Assembly (NCBI RefSeq): GCF_050483325.1
Contig: NZ_JBCMYF010000028.1
Span: 5,722-69,721, forward strand
Direction: 5' to 3'
DNA length: 64,000 nt
From: Bacillus_P idriensis_A
GTDB taxonomy: Bacteria > Bacillota > Bacilli > Bacillales > Bacillaceae
Shown: positions 1 to 7,986 of the stretch, piece after piece
Layout: each line of letters begins with the position of its first letter
Position numbering within the stretch: the first letter of the stretch is position 1
The notes under the pieces: model-generated
The model's input: only the letters and a program-made list of their open reading frames with translations
Database searches by the model: none
What the model was told of the DNA's origin: nothing
Program-made: the position numbers and the translations under genes

Positions 1-119
1 GGAAGTTCCCCGATGGATCTTTTTCCCATGAATAGTGTAAAGAGCAAGAGCAGCGGCAGAATCGTTGCTATGCGAAAAACTACAATTCCAATATCTTTTA
101 CAAGTTCGATTTGTATCAT
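1..119 (-). CDS. DUF421 (YetF-type) membrane protein, N-terminal part
   Basis: The minus-strand frame starts with ATG at 119 and runs off the left edge. The visible 39 residues begin MIQIELVKDIG, cross one hydrophobic segment (about residues 11-29) and end MGKRSIGELP. That last motif is characteristic of the end of the first transmembrane helix in the DUF421/YetF/YkjA family. GAGAAGGGG lies just upstream, close to the start codon. Only the first membrane segment is in the window, so no more can be said. It is divergent from ilvD. Confidence 0.7.
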   Translation of the reverse strand, partial: MIQIELVKDIGIVVFRIATILPLLLLFTLFMGKRSIGEL

Positions 120-220
120 CCCCTTCTCTTTTTTAGTATGAACACAGTAAACAGAAGTATGTCAGATTACCACCTAAACAAAATTCAAGGATAATATTTT
201 CATAAATTATGCGAATATTG

Positions 221-249
221 TTGAAATACTAAAGAATTCGGACTATAGT
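221..249 (+). promoter_or_regulatory. SigA-type promoter of ilvD
   Basis: TTGAAA at 221-226 and TATAGT at 244-249 are separated by 17 bp, 34 bases before the preferred ilvD start. An imperfect CodY-like stretch (TATTTTCATAAATT, about 192-209) lies upstream. It has several mismatches to the AATTTTCWGAAAATT consensus, so CodY control is only a possibility. Confidence 0.55.
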
Positions 250-282
250 ATATAACAATACAAATTTAACGGGGTGATGAAA

Positions 283-1995
283 GTGAGCAAAAAAGATCTT
301 AGAATCAAAAGTAAAGTAATCAGCGACGATATGAAACGAATGCCTAACCGTGCCATGCTTCGTGCGGTGGGACTTCAGGATGAGGACTTTCAAAAGCCGA
401 TGATCGGCATCGCCTCTACATGGAGCGAGGTCACTCCTTGTAATATACATATTGATAAGCTTGCAGAGCTGTCTAAAAAAGGTGTTAATACAGCTGGCGG
501 TGCGGGAATGATTTTTGGCACAATTACCGTGTCTGACGGGATTTCAATGGGCACTGAGGGCATGCGCTACTCACTTCCAAGCCGTGAAGTCATTGCAGAC
601 TCGATTGAAACAGTTGTCGGAGCGGAAAATTTAGATGGATTTGTTGCAATCGGCGGCTGTGATAAAAACATGCCGGGATGCATGATCGCGATTGCGCGTG
701 CAGAGGTACCTGCTGTTTTCGTATACGGCGGAACAATTAAACCCGGCAGATTAAACGATAAAGATATAGATATTGTTTCAGCCTTTGAAGGTGTAGGCAA
801 ATTCAATAATGGCGATATTGACAGTGACGGTTTGCACCAGATTGAATGTCATGCGTGTCCTGGAGCAGGGTCTTGCGGAGGAATGTATACGGCAAATACG
901 ATGGCATCAGCCATTGAAGCTATGGGTATGAGTCTCCCTGGGAGTTCATCCAACCCTGCTGAATCGGAATATAAGCAAAATGATTGCTATGAAGCGGGCC
1001 AAGCTGTTTACCGCATGCTGGAACAAGACATCTATCCGAAAGATATTATGACGAAAAAAGCATTTGAAAATGCCATCACAGTTGTCATGGCTCTTGGCGG
1101 ATCTACAAATGCCATTCTCCATCTTATGGCGATTGCCCATTCCATTGATGTAGATTTATCACTTGAGGATTTTGAGCGTATTCAAAGAACCGTTCCTCAC
1201 ATCGCAGATCTTAAGCCAAGCGGAAAATACGTCATGCAGGATCTTCACGAAGCCGGCGGCGTGACTGCCGTAATGAAACTGCTGCTTGAACATGGCTTGC
1301 TTCACGGAGACTGTTTAACGGTAACAGGCAAAACCATAGAAGAAAATCTTAGAGAGCAGGAAGGCTTGAGAGAAGGGCAAAAAGTCATCTATCCGCTTGA
1401 ACAGGCGTTGCGAAAAGATGGACCGCTTGTTATTTTAAAAGGAAATTTATCTCCAAGCGGAGCCGTTGCCAAGGTTTCAGGTTTGAAAGTAACGAAGATG
1501 ACAGGTCCTGCTAAAGTGTTTGATACAGAAGAGGAAGCAACAGAAGCTGTCTTAACAAATGAAGTTGTTGCTGGCGACGTGCTGATCATTCGCTATGAAG
1601 GGCCAAAAGGCGGGCCTGGAATGCCTGAGATGCTGTCTCTTTCCTCAATCATTGTAGGAAAAGGATTAGGAGAGAGTGTTGCGCTTCTGACAGACGGACG
1701 CTTCTCTGGAGGCACTCATGGCCTAGTAGTAGGTCACATCACTCCGGAAGCTCAATCAGGCGGCCCGATTGCTCTTGTGAAGTCAGGCGACTTAATTACA
1801 GTTGACAGCGATAACCGCGAGCTGCGCCTTCACGTCTCTGACGAAGAACTGGCAGAAAGAAAACTTACTTGGACTGCCCCGCCGCTTCGCAAGCGCGGAG
1901 TACTGGGCAAATATGCAAGAACAGTTTCCTGTGCATCTCAAGGTGCAGTAACAGATGCATTTGAAGATGTAAAAGAACCTCAGAAAACACACTGA
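283..1995 (+). CDS. ilvD: Dihydroxy-acid dehydratase
   Basis: Catalyses dehydration of 2,3-dihydroxy-3-methyl(iso)valerate to the 2-oxo acid in the common valine/isoleucine pathway; cytosolic Fe-S enzyme. About 570 aa. The IlvD/Edd family motifs are visible: CDKNMPGC near residue 125, the cysteine motif PGAGSCGGMYTANTM near 195, MALGGSTNA near 270, and C-terminal YEGPKGGPGMPEM and LTDGRFSGG with the substrate-binding serine. Three Cys positions (CDKNMPGC, CHACPG, GSCGG) can hold the cluster. GGGGTGAT at 271-278 places the start at GTG 283; GTG 274 and ATG 277 are inside that SD. The first gene of the syntenic ypi/ypj block. Confidence 0.95.
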   Translation: MSKKDLRIKSKVISDDMKRMPNRAMLRAVGLQDEDFQKPMIGIASTWSEVTPCNIHIDKLAELSKKGVNTAGGAGMIFGTITVSDGISMGTEGMRYSLPSREVIADSIETVVGAENLDGFVAIGGCDKNMPGCMIAIARAEVPAVFVYGGTIKPGRLNDKDIDIVSAFEGVGKFNNGDIDSDGLHQIECHACPGAGSCGGMYTANTMASAIEAMGMSLPGSSSNPAESEYKQNDCYEAGQAVYRMLEQDIYPKDIMTKKAFENAITVVMALGGSTNAILHLMAIAHSIDVDLSLEDFERIQRTVPHIADLKPSGKYVMQDLHEAGGVTAVMKLLLEHGLLHGDCLTVTGKTIEENLREQEGLREGQKVIYPLEQALRKDGPLVILKGNLSPSGAVAKVSGLKVTKMTGPAKVFDTEEEATEAVLTNEVVAGDVLIIRYEGPKGGPGMPEMLSLSSIIVGKGLGESVALLTDGRFSGGTHGLVVGHITPEAQSGGPIALVKSGDLITVDSDNRELRLHVSDEELAERKLTWTAPPLRKRGVLGKYARTVSCASQGAVTDAFEDVKEPQKTH

Positions 1996-2067
1996 GGCCC
2001 GGCTGTTGAATTGTCATCCCTCCTGTAGTATTCTTTTACTACATGCGGATGTTTAGGAGGAATGACT

Positions 2068-2502
2068 ATGTCAATGGCATATGAAGAATACATGCGTCAA
2101 ATGGTGAAGCCAATGCGTGCTGAACTGGCAAACGCCGGATTTAATGAATTAACCACGGAAGCTGAAGTAAAAGAATTTATGGAATCTGCAGAAGGAGCAA
2201 CATTGGTTGTTGTGAATTCTGTCTGCGGATGTGCAGCGGGACTTGCAAGACCGGCTGCCACACAGGCTGTTATGCAGGCTGAACATGCACCGGCAAATTT
2301 GGTTACGGTTTTCGCCGGACAGGATAAAGAAGCTACAGCTGCAATGAGAGAGTACTTTGAAGGCCATGAACCTTCATCTCCTTCTATGGCCTTGCTTAAA
2401 GGAAAAGATGTCGTTCATTTTATTCCGCGCCACGAAATTGAAGGCAGCTCAATTGAACATATCATGGATAATCTGCTGCAAGCATTTGAAGCTAATAAAT
2501 AA
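2068..2502 (+). CDS. brxA: Bacilliredoxin BrxA/YphP
   Basis: Bacilliredoxin that removes bacillithiol from S-bacillithiolated proteins. About 144 aa, the usual size of the YphP/YqiW (DUF1094) family. The thioredoxin-like fold carries the CGC redox motif in VVNSVCGCAAGLARPA near residue 55, typical of this family. The AGGAGG at 2055-2060 is 7 nt from ATG 2068; ATG 2062 is too close to serve. It follows ilvD by 72 bp as in B. subtilis and ends at a strong terminator. Confidence 0.93.
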   Translation: MSMAYEEYMRQMVKPMRAELANAGFNELTTEAEVKEFMESAEGATLVVVNSVCGCAAGLARPAATQAVMQAEHAPANLVTVFAGQDKEATAAMREYFEGHEPSSPSMALLKGKDVVHFIPRHEIEGSSIEHIMDNLLQAFEANK

Positions 2503-2505
2503 TGG

Positions 2506-2537
2506 AAAGGATGCCTTCATAGCAGGCATCCTTTTTT
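2506..2537 (+). terminator. Rho-independent terminator after brxA
   Basis: Stem AAGGATGCCT / AGGCATCC with loop TCATAGC, followed by a run of six T. Confidence 0.9.
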
Positions 2538-2576
2538 AAGAGAATAAAATTTTGCGCTTCGATGACGAGCGGAATC

Positions 2577-2700
2577 GCTCAGGCTCCTCGGCCAGAACAG
2601 ATCTGAAAGGATCGGCAAAAGCGCCTTTTCTGTCGGATCCTTATCTGTCATGCCTGCGCTAAACGGACGCTTGCGCTTTTCTTATAATTGAATATTGATT
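2577..2700. repeat. Intergenic repeat copy A (CGGCCAGA...TGCGCTAAAC)
   Basis: The intergenic stretch holds CGGCCAGAACAGATC followed by CTTATCTGTC, then TGCGCTAAACGGACGCTTGC and CTTTTCTTATAAT. The same ordered blocks recur in diverged form at 10440-10522. No reading frame is conserved between the two copies, and both lie between genes, so this looks like a dispersed non-coding repeat. It supplies a TATAAT-like sequence before ypiP. Confidence 0.55.
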
Positions 2701-2714
2701 CGGAGTGAAAGACT

Positions 2715-3497
2715 TTGATTGTAACAACAGCTGGCAGAACAAATCCAGATATGATTAAACTCGCAGAGAGAATTTCTTTAGATTTAAAAGCTGAATATAA
2801 GGCCCGCAAGAAACGTTCTATTGATAAAATGAAGGATGAATATCATTCGGATGTGCTTGTAGTAGGGCAAAATCGGCTTGAACTGCATGAGGCAGGAACC
2901 TCGGATCCTTTTTTCTTTCATCCAAATTCAGCCATGTTCCGGCTGAAACGATTGAAAAAAGGGGAGAGCGATCCTTTGATTTTTGCTGCAGATTTAAAAG
3001 AAGGTGACCGGTTTTTAGATTGTACACTTGGACTTGGATCAGACAGTATTATAGCAAGCTTTGCAGCTGGTGAGACAGGGAAAGTTACAGCTGCAGAAGC
3101 AAATCACCTTGTAGCATATCTTGTGGAAAAAGGCCTGAGCAAATGGGAAACAGGTATTTCTGAATTTGATAAAAGCATGCGCAGAATACAAGTTGTGGAA
3201 ATGAATCATGCAGACTACTTGCGTTCATTAGACACAAACTCATATGATGTCGTTTATTTTGATCCAATGTTTGAGGAGGAAATAGAAGAATCTCATGGGA
3301 TAGAGCACTTAAGATCCCTTAGTGTGCATGAGCCTTTATCAGCAGAAACGTTGAAGGAAGCTAAACGCGTAGCAAAAAAAAGAGTCGTTTTAAAAAATCA
3401 TTGGAAAAGTTCCTCATTTGAAGCACTTGGCTTTCATGTTTATAAACGAAAATCGGCAAAATTCCATTTTGGTGTGATAGAAATAACAGATTCGTGA
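2715..3497 (+). CDS. ypiP: YpiP, class I SAM-dependent methyltransferase (RsmJ-like)
   Basis: About 260 aa. The SAM-binding motif I is FLDCTLGLGSDSI near residue 102 and the catalytic-type motif is VVYFDPMFEEE near residue 180. The spacing and the DPMF motif resemble the 16S rRNA m2G1516 methyltransferase RsmJ family, so an rRNA or nucleic-acid substrate is plausible but not shown. Start TTG 2715 is set by GGAGTG 7 nt upstream. Located between brxA and ypjP as in B. subtilis. Confidence 0.85.
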   Translation: MIVTTAGRTNPDMIKLAERISLDLKAEYKARKKRSIDKMKDEYHSDVLVVGQNRLELHEAGTSDPFFFHPNSAMFRLKRLKKGESDPLIFAADLKEGDRFLDCTLGLGSDSIIASFAAGETGKVTAAEANHLVAYLVEKGLSKWETGISEFDKSMRRIQVVEMNHADYLRSLDTNSYDVVYFDPMFEEEIEESHGIEHLRSLSVHEPLSAETLKEAKRVAKKRVVLKNHWKSSSFEALGFHVYKRKSAKFHFGVIEITDS

Positions 3498-3524
3498 AAA
3501 ATAGGATGAGGAGGTGCTCATCTA

Positions 3525-3650
3525 ATGTCAAAACGAAAAAGCGACCCATCAAAATCACAGCTTGGTTCTCCGTTCGTTGAAGGTCAGGGAACAACAGTCA
3601 GTGAAACTGGCCGCAAGCAGTCTTCAGCAAATAAAAAGCAAAAACAATAA
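3525..3650 (+). CDS. Small basic YuzL-like protein, 41 aa
   Basis: ATG 3525 is preceded by GAGGAGGTG. The product is 41 aa, hydrophilic and very basic (MSKRKSDPSKSQLGSPFVEG then a Lys/Gln tail ending KKQKQ). The PSK...VEGQGTT pattern matches what I recall of the YuzL family. A minor small acid-soluble spore protein such as SspL is the alternative. It follows ypiP by 27 bp and ends at a terminator, so it is probably co-transcribed with ypiP. Confidence 0.65.
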   Translation: MSKRKSDPSKSQLGSPFVEGQGTTVSETGRKQSSANKKQKQ

Positions 3651-3655
3651 ACAGT

Positions 3656-3688
3656 AAAAAACTCATGGCGGGCGCCATGAGTTTTTTT
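3656..3688. terminator. Bidirectional terminator
   Basis: AAAAACTCATGGCG / CGCCATGAGTTTTTTT hairpin. It serves the plus-strand small gene, and it overlaps the stop of the small minus-strand gene at 3687-3764. Confidence 0.9.
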
Positions 3689-3764
3689 AATCGGTTATTT
3701 CTGCGAAAATAAAATATGCCAGAGTCACGAATGATGCAATAATAAACACTGATTCAAAACCCAT
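3687..3764 (-). CDS. 25-aa single-pass membrane peptide
   Basis: ATG 3764 is preceded on the minus strand by GGAGTG with good spacing. The peptide is MGFESVFIIASFVTLAYFIF followed by AEITD: one hydrophobic helix with a short acidic tail. It ends in a bidirectional terminator shared with the opposite gene. Supported by RBS, hydrophobic pattern and terminator, not by a recognised family. Function unknown. Confidence 0.55.
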   Translation of the reverse strand: MGFESVFIIASFVTLAYFIFAEITD

Positions 3765-3950
3765 TTTGATTCACTCCAGTAGTGTGAAAGTATTTTATTT
3801 CCAACATCTCCTTTAGTGTAAACTTTTTCATCTATTTTTAAAACCCTTTTGAGGCAATGGATTTTCTTTTTTGCGAAAAATTTCTATAAATTTAGAATTT
3901 ATCTATGATAGAATAATATTATAATAGGAAGACTGGGAGGAAGACATGAC

Positions 3951-4538
3951 ATGATGAACAAATGGATGCGGAAAACGCTTGTCATCTTATTTACGATTGC
4001 AACCTTCGGAATGGTTGCTCCTCCAGCTGCCCTCACAGTCGAGGAACATTCCTCTGAAGATTCAACCGCTAAATTAACGAACTCAGACAAACATTTCTTC
4101 ACTGATGAAACCGCTTACTGGCAACAGTCCAAAGAGAACTGCCTGTCAACTTTTGTAGCAGCTGCCGAAGTTCAATCCTTTCAAAAATTCGGAGACAAAA
4201 TCGGAACCGTGATAGAGGATGAATTCAGACAGATCATTCTTCCGAAGATGGAAGAAGCAATTAAACAATATGTTGATGAGTACACTGATGAAGATATCAG
4301 GGATTTGGCAATCTCAAAGAAACCTGCAGATGGCAAAGGCGAGAAAATTTTTCACTTATACAATAAACAAACGGGACAGGATGTCGTCAGATTTCATGTC
4401 CGCCGCGATCATCCGCCAAAGCAGGGATATTGGTTTAACTTTCACTATCACACGCTCCATGATTCATTTCAAAAGCATCATGAACTTGGCAGCATCTATT
4501 GGAATCAGAATATGCCGCCGAATTGGATGACACATTAA
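3951..4538 (+). CDS. ypjP: YpjP family protein
   Basis: About 195 aa with an N-terminal signal-like segment (WMRKTLVILFTIATFGMVAP) that may act as a signal peptide or anchor. The C-terminal part has FHVRRDHPPKQGYWFNFHYH and HHELGSIYWNQNMPPNWM, which I recognise as the conserved end of YpjP. Biochemical role unknown. GGGAGG at 3935-3940 precedes ATG 3951; ATG 3954 is also possible. It lies between ypiP and ypjQ as in B. subtilis. Confidence 0.88.
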   Translation: MMNKWMRKTLVILFTIATFGMVAPPAALTVEEHSSEDSTAKLTNSDKHFFTDETAYWQQSKENCLSTFVAAAEVQSFQKFGDKIGTVIEDEFRQIILPKMEEAIKQYVDEYTDEDIRDLAISKKPADGKGEKIFHLYNKQTGQDVVRFHVRRDHPPKQGYWFNFHYHTLHDSFQKHHELGSIYWNQNMPPNWMTH

Positions 4539-4554
4539 AGGGGTGCAATGTCCA

Positions 4555-5079
4555 TTGAGCAAATACACAATCGATGAGATGGTAAAGACGACGAAAGAAA
4601 TGCTGAATGACAGGGGTGTTACACTAGAGGATATCGCTGATATCGTAATGACCCTTCAGCGAAAGTACATCCCTAATATTACGCTTGAAGATTGTGTGGA
4701 AAATGTAGAGAAGGTATTAAATAAGCGGGAGATTGTCCATGCCGTTTTAACAGGCCTTGCACTAGATCAGCTTGCTGAACAGAAACTGCTCCCGCAGCCG
4801 CTTCAGCATCTTGTTGAAACAGATGAACCTCTTTATGGCATTGATGAAATCATACCGCTTTCCATCGTTAATGTATATGGCTCTATCGGATTGACCAATT
4901 TTGGTTATTTGGATAAAGAAAAATTCGGCATCATCAAAGCTCTGGATGAACACAGCGGAAATCGCGTGAATACATTTCTTGATGATCTTGTTGCAGCCCT
5001 TGCAGCAGCCGCTGCAAGCAGGATGGCACATCGGGCCAGAGATATTGCAGATGGAAGGCAAACACAGGCAACAGTATAA
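4555..5079 (+). CDS. ypjQ: YpjQ, phosphatidylglycerophosphatase A family
   Basis: About 174 aa. Contains the PgpA-family core ending in YGSIGLTNFGYLDK and a C-terminal TFLDDLVAALAAAAASRMAHR. Family members dephosphorylate phosphatidylglycerophosphate; the B. subtilis paralogue YutG shares the fold. AAGGGGTG at 4538-4545 fits TTG 4555 (9 nt); GTG 4543 lies inside this SD. Separated from ypjP by 16 bp, so probably co-transcribed. Confidence 0.85.
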   Translation: MSKYTIDEMVKTTKEMLNDRGVTLEDIADIVMTLQRKYIPNITLEDCVENVEKVLNKREIVHAVLTGLALDQLAEQKLLPQPLQHLVETDEPLYGIDEIIPLSIVNVYGSIGLTNFGYLDKEKFGIIKALDEHSGNRVNTFLDDLVAALAAAAASRMAHRARDIADGRQTQATV

Positions 5080-5088
5080 AGATCAATT

Positions 5089-5118
5089 GCATGAAATCAT
5101 TTCATGCGATTTTTTTTG
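5089..5118 (+). terminator. Terminator after ypjQ
   Basis: GCATGAAAT / ATTTCATGC hairpin followed by eight T. Confidence 0.85.
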
Positions 5119-5209
5119 CTTTCATATGAAACTTTTCCTCCGCACAAACGTATAGGCATAGGGGGATAACGAATAAAGATGTATATTTTATGACGATGCA
5201 TCAAAATAC

Positions 5210-5238
5210 TTAACAAGCATTCTTTTATTCAGTATAAT
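5210..5238 (+). promoter_or_regulatory. SigA promoter of the TerC-family gene
   Basis: TTAACA at 5210-5215, a 17-bp spacer and TATAAT at 5233-5238. The short leader that follows shows no yybP-ykoY type riboswitch. Confidence 0.7.
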
Positions 5239-5274
5239 GAAAAAGTTAACGTAATATTTAGGAGGAAATGGTAG

Positions 5275-6051
5275 ATGTCAATTTTGCAAGGAATGCTTGA
5301 CACGTACGCACAATTTTTCAATTGGGAAATGTGGGCACAAGTTCTTACAGATCCGGTTTCATGGGGACTTATTGGTACATTAGTTATTCTTGAAGGGTTA
5401 TTATCAGCAGATAATGCTCTTGTACTGGCTGTTATGGTAAAACATTTACCAGAAAAACAGCGGAAAAAAGCTTTATTCTATGGTTTGCTTGGAGCATACA
5501 TTTTCCGTTTCATCGCAATCGGTGTCGGTGTATTCTTAATTAAACTATGGTGGGTTAAGATTTTAGGTGCAGCATATCTTGCATGGCTTGCTGTAAAATA
5601 CTTCATGGATAAATCAAAAGAAAATGCAGAAGGTGAAGAAGAGCACGGCGGTATTAACAAAAAAGGCATTCTTATCCGTCTTTTCGGTACATTCTGGGGA
5701 ACAGTTGTTGCCGTTGAATTAATGGATATTGCATTTTCTGTAGACAGCGTTCTTGCAGCATTCGGCGTCAGTGAACAGGTATGGGTTCTTCTTCTTGGAG
5801 GAGTTCTTGGCGTTCTTATGATGCGCGGAGTTGCAGGTGTTTTCCTTAAATTGATTGACAAGGTTCCTGAACTTGAAACAACTGCATACATCTTAATTGC
5901 ACTTATCGCAGTGAAAATGGGATTAAGTGTCGCTCACATTCATATCGAGCATTCCGTATTCTTTATAATCATTCTTGTGATGTTCGCTGGTACATTTGCT
6001 CTAAACTATTACCGTAAAAAAACTAGTCACAGCAACAGCACTGGCGTTTAA
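5275..6051 (+). CDS. TerC family membrane protein (YceF/MeeF-like)
   Basis: About 258 aa with seven or more predicted membrane segments. TerC signature acidic motifs are visible: LEGLLSADNALVLAVM near residue 45 and VELMDIAFSVDSVLAAF near residue 145. Sequence resembles B. subtilis YceF, where TerC proteins are implicated in Mn2+ export to metalate secreted enzymes. SD AGGAGG precedes ATG 5275. Monocistronic, with own promoter and terminator. An insertion relative to the B. subtilis order. Substrate inferred from family. Confidence 0.88.
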   Translation: MSILQGMLDTYAQFFNWEMWAQVLTDPVSWGLIGTLVILEGLLSADNALVLAVMVKHLPEKQRKKALFYGLLGAYIFRFIAIGVGVFLIKLWWVKILGAAYLAWLAVKYFMDKSKENAEGEEEHGGINKKGILIRLFGTFWGTVVAVELMDIAFSVDSVLAAFGVSEQVWVLLLGGVLGVLMMRGVAGVFLKLIDKVPELETTAYILIALIAVKMGLSVAHIHIEHSVFFIIILVMFAGTFALNYYRKKTSHSNSTGV

Positions 6052-6062
6052 TCCGCCAGCAC

Positions 6063-6089
6063 AAAAAGCCGCACCGTGCGGCTTTTTTT
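6063..6089 (+). terminator. Terminator after terC-family gene
   Basis: AAAAAGCCGC / GCGGC hairpin followed by seven T. Confidence 0.9.
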
Positions 6090-6424
6090 ATTTGTCTTCT
6101 TTTTCTAAAGAATTCCCCTAAAATACAAATAAAAAATGGAGATCAGTCCGATAGATGTCAGTCCGTCTAAAACCATATAGCTTTTAAGTGTCATAACTTC
6201 AATGACTTCTTGAGTCAGCTGCTGCCGCTGTCGATAAGGAATATTCCTGTTAATTAACATCCTCATGTTTTTCACCCAATTTCCATGATAATTTCCATCA
6301 TATGGTGAAGTTGGCATAAAAGTTACAGGGTCCAATGTCTATTCGGCAAAAAATCAATATGTTACTATTTTCATATATATATTGTTCAAAACAGTCAGAA
6401 AATCCTTCTAGGAGTTATACATAT

Positions 6425-7141
6425 ATGACAAAAATCAAACTTCTTGTCCTTATCATTTTGCTTTCGGCGATGTTTTCAATCTATCAATATGTTTTTGCAG
6501 AAGTTCCCTCAGGCAGTGTTCTTGAAGATCATTCGCTTTCTTCTAAAGTATCGCTGTCATCCGGCTCAGCGCTTACCAAAATGGTTTATTTGCCGGATCA
6601 GCCCTTTTCAGAGCAGGATGCAGAAGATATGGTGAACCACTTAAATCAAATTCATCCTGTTATTTTGGAGAAAGCATTGCAGCATAATGTGACAATTAAA
6701 TTTTTTACAGGAAAACTGACGGATGAAGAGGGCCTCGGGCATTTATCAGGGCAGACTCCCCGGGGCTATTCATTGAAATCAGATTGGGACAAGGTTCCCG
6801 GAATGACAGAAGATAACAGAGTCTTTGTCAAAATCGGCCACAGTCAATATGGCATGGGTCATGGATCGGTCTCGCTTGAGCTTCATGAGTTTGCTCACGC
6901 CGCTGATCGGAATGTGTTTGCAAACATTAGAAACAGCCCTTTATATTTAAATATATGGAAACAGGAGGCCGGCATGCTTTTTCCAGGCAAAGCATACTTT
7001 AAACGTTTTCCTGAAGAATATTTTGCAGAGATTTTTGCGATGTATTATTTGAATGAAACAACAAGAGATGAGCTGCGAGAAAAAGCTCCGCTATCGCATC
7101 GATTTATTTCCAAACTTCACAAAACGGTAGAAAACGAGTGA
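6425..7141 (+). CDS. Secreted PPEP/anthrax lethal factor-like zinc metalloprotease
   Basis: 238 aa. Signal peptide MTKIKLLVLIILLSAMFSIY with likely cleavage after YVFA. Zinc motif HEFAH at residues 154-158 (SLELHEFAHAADR) and a downstream PEEYFAEIFAMYY near 196-208 that supplies the third ligand. This pairing is typical of the M34/PPEP group (anthrax lethal factor, C. difficile Zmp1), which includes Pro-Pro endopeptidases. Size fits a stand-alone PPEP domain. Start ATG 6425 has AGGAG 10 nt upstream; an upstream reading frame without SD is not used. Substrate unknown. An insertion between ypjQ and thyB. Confidence 0.82.
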   Translation: MTKIKLLVLIILLSAMFSIYQYVFAEVPSGSVLEDHSLSSKVSLSSGSALTKMVYLPDQPFSEQDAEDMVNHLNQIHPVILEKALQHNVTIKFFTGKLTDEEGLGHLSGQTPRGYSLKSDWDKVPGMTEDNRVFVKIGHSQYGMGHGSVSLELHEFAHAADRNVFANIRNSPLYLNIWKQEAGMLFPGKAYFKRFPEEYFAEIFAMYYLNETTRDELREKAPLSHRFISKLHKTVENE

Positions 7142-7191
7142 AACTTCCTATACAATTATCTCTAGTATCTAAACGAAGGAAGTGTCTTTAA

Positions 7192-7986
7192 ATGAAGCAG
7201 TATTTGGATTTATGCAAGCATGTGCTCGAAACAGGATCCGTGAAAGAAGACCGGACAGGAACTGGAACAATCAGCACATTCGGATATCAAATGAGATTTG
7301 ATTTAAAAGAAGGATTTCCTCTTTTGACAACGAAAAAGCTTCACTTGAAGTCAATCATACACGAATTAATCTGGTTTTTGCGTGGAGATACGAACGTAAA
7401 ATACCTTCAGGAAAATGGAGTGCGCATTTGGAATGAATGGGCAGATGAATTTGGCGAGCTTGGTCCTGTTTATGGCCATCAGTGGCGCTCATGGGCAGGG
7501 GCTGAAGGTGAGACGGTTGACCAAATTGCAAAGCTGATTGAACAGATCAAAAACAATCCAGATTCACGGAGGCTTATTGTCAGTGCATGGAATCCTGCAG
7601 ATGTCGATAAAATGGCACTGCCGCCGTGTCATTGTTTTTTTCAATTTTACGTAGCTGACGGCAAGCTGTCCTGTCAGCTTTATCAGCGCTCTGCAGACGT
7701 TTTTCTTGGTGTTCCATTCAACATTGCATCCTATGCTCTGCTGACGCTGATGGTAGCCCATGTGACCGATTTAGAGCCGGGTGAGTTTGTTCATACATTT
7801 GGTGATGTGCATATTTATAAAAATCATCTTGAGCAGGTAGACCTTCAGTTATCACGCGATGTGCGGGAGCTGCCAAAAATGAAACTGAATCCTGCTGTAA
7901 AATCCATTTTTGATTTCACCTATGAAGATTTCACTTTGGAAGGCTATGATCCTCATCCTCATATTAAGGGAGCGGTCAGCGTATGA
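7192..7986 (+). CDS. thyA: Thymidylate synthase, ThyA family
   Basis: 264 aa, the usual length. Converts dUMP to dTMP with methylene-THF. Visible motifs: EDRTGTGT near residue 19, folate/dUMP site WNPADVDKMALPPCHCFFQF with the catalytic Cys near 146, QRSADVFLGVPFNIASY, and C-terminal KGAVSV. The position next to dfrA corresponds to B. subtilis thyB. The stop overlaps the dfrA start by 4 nt (ATGA), so the two are translationally coupled: ThyA makes DHF that DfrA recycles. Confidence 0.96.
   Translation: MKQYLDLCKHVLETGSVKEDRTGTGTISTFGYQMRFDLKEGFPLLTTKKLHLKSIIHELIWFLRGDTNVKYLQENGVRIWNEWADEFGELGPVYGHQWRSWAGAEGETVDQIAKLIEQIKNNPDSRRLIVSAWNPADVDKMALPPCHCFFQFYVADGKLSCQLYQRSADVFLGVPFNIASYALLTLMVAHVTDLEPGEFVHTFGDVHIYKNHLEQVDLQLSRDVRELPKMKLNPAVKSIFDFTYEDFTLEGYDPHPHIKGAVSV

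Noticed and set aside
180..210. CodY box before ilvD
   Set aside because: Only a weak match with several mismatches; kept as a remark, not as a feature.
5120..5274. yybP-ykoY riboswitch before the TerC gene
   Set aside because: Motif not found; a normal promoter with a short leader explains the region.
6105..6335. 76-aa minus-strand frame with a C-terminal hydrophobic segment
   Set aside because: The outermost start has no ribosome binding site and the frame abuts the promoter region of the protease gene. An inner ATG with GGGTGA is possible, but no family or neighbour supports it.
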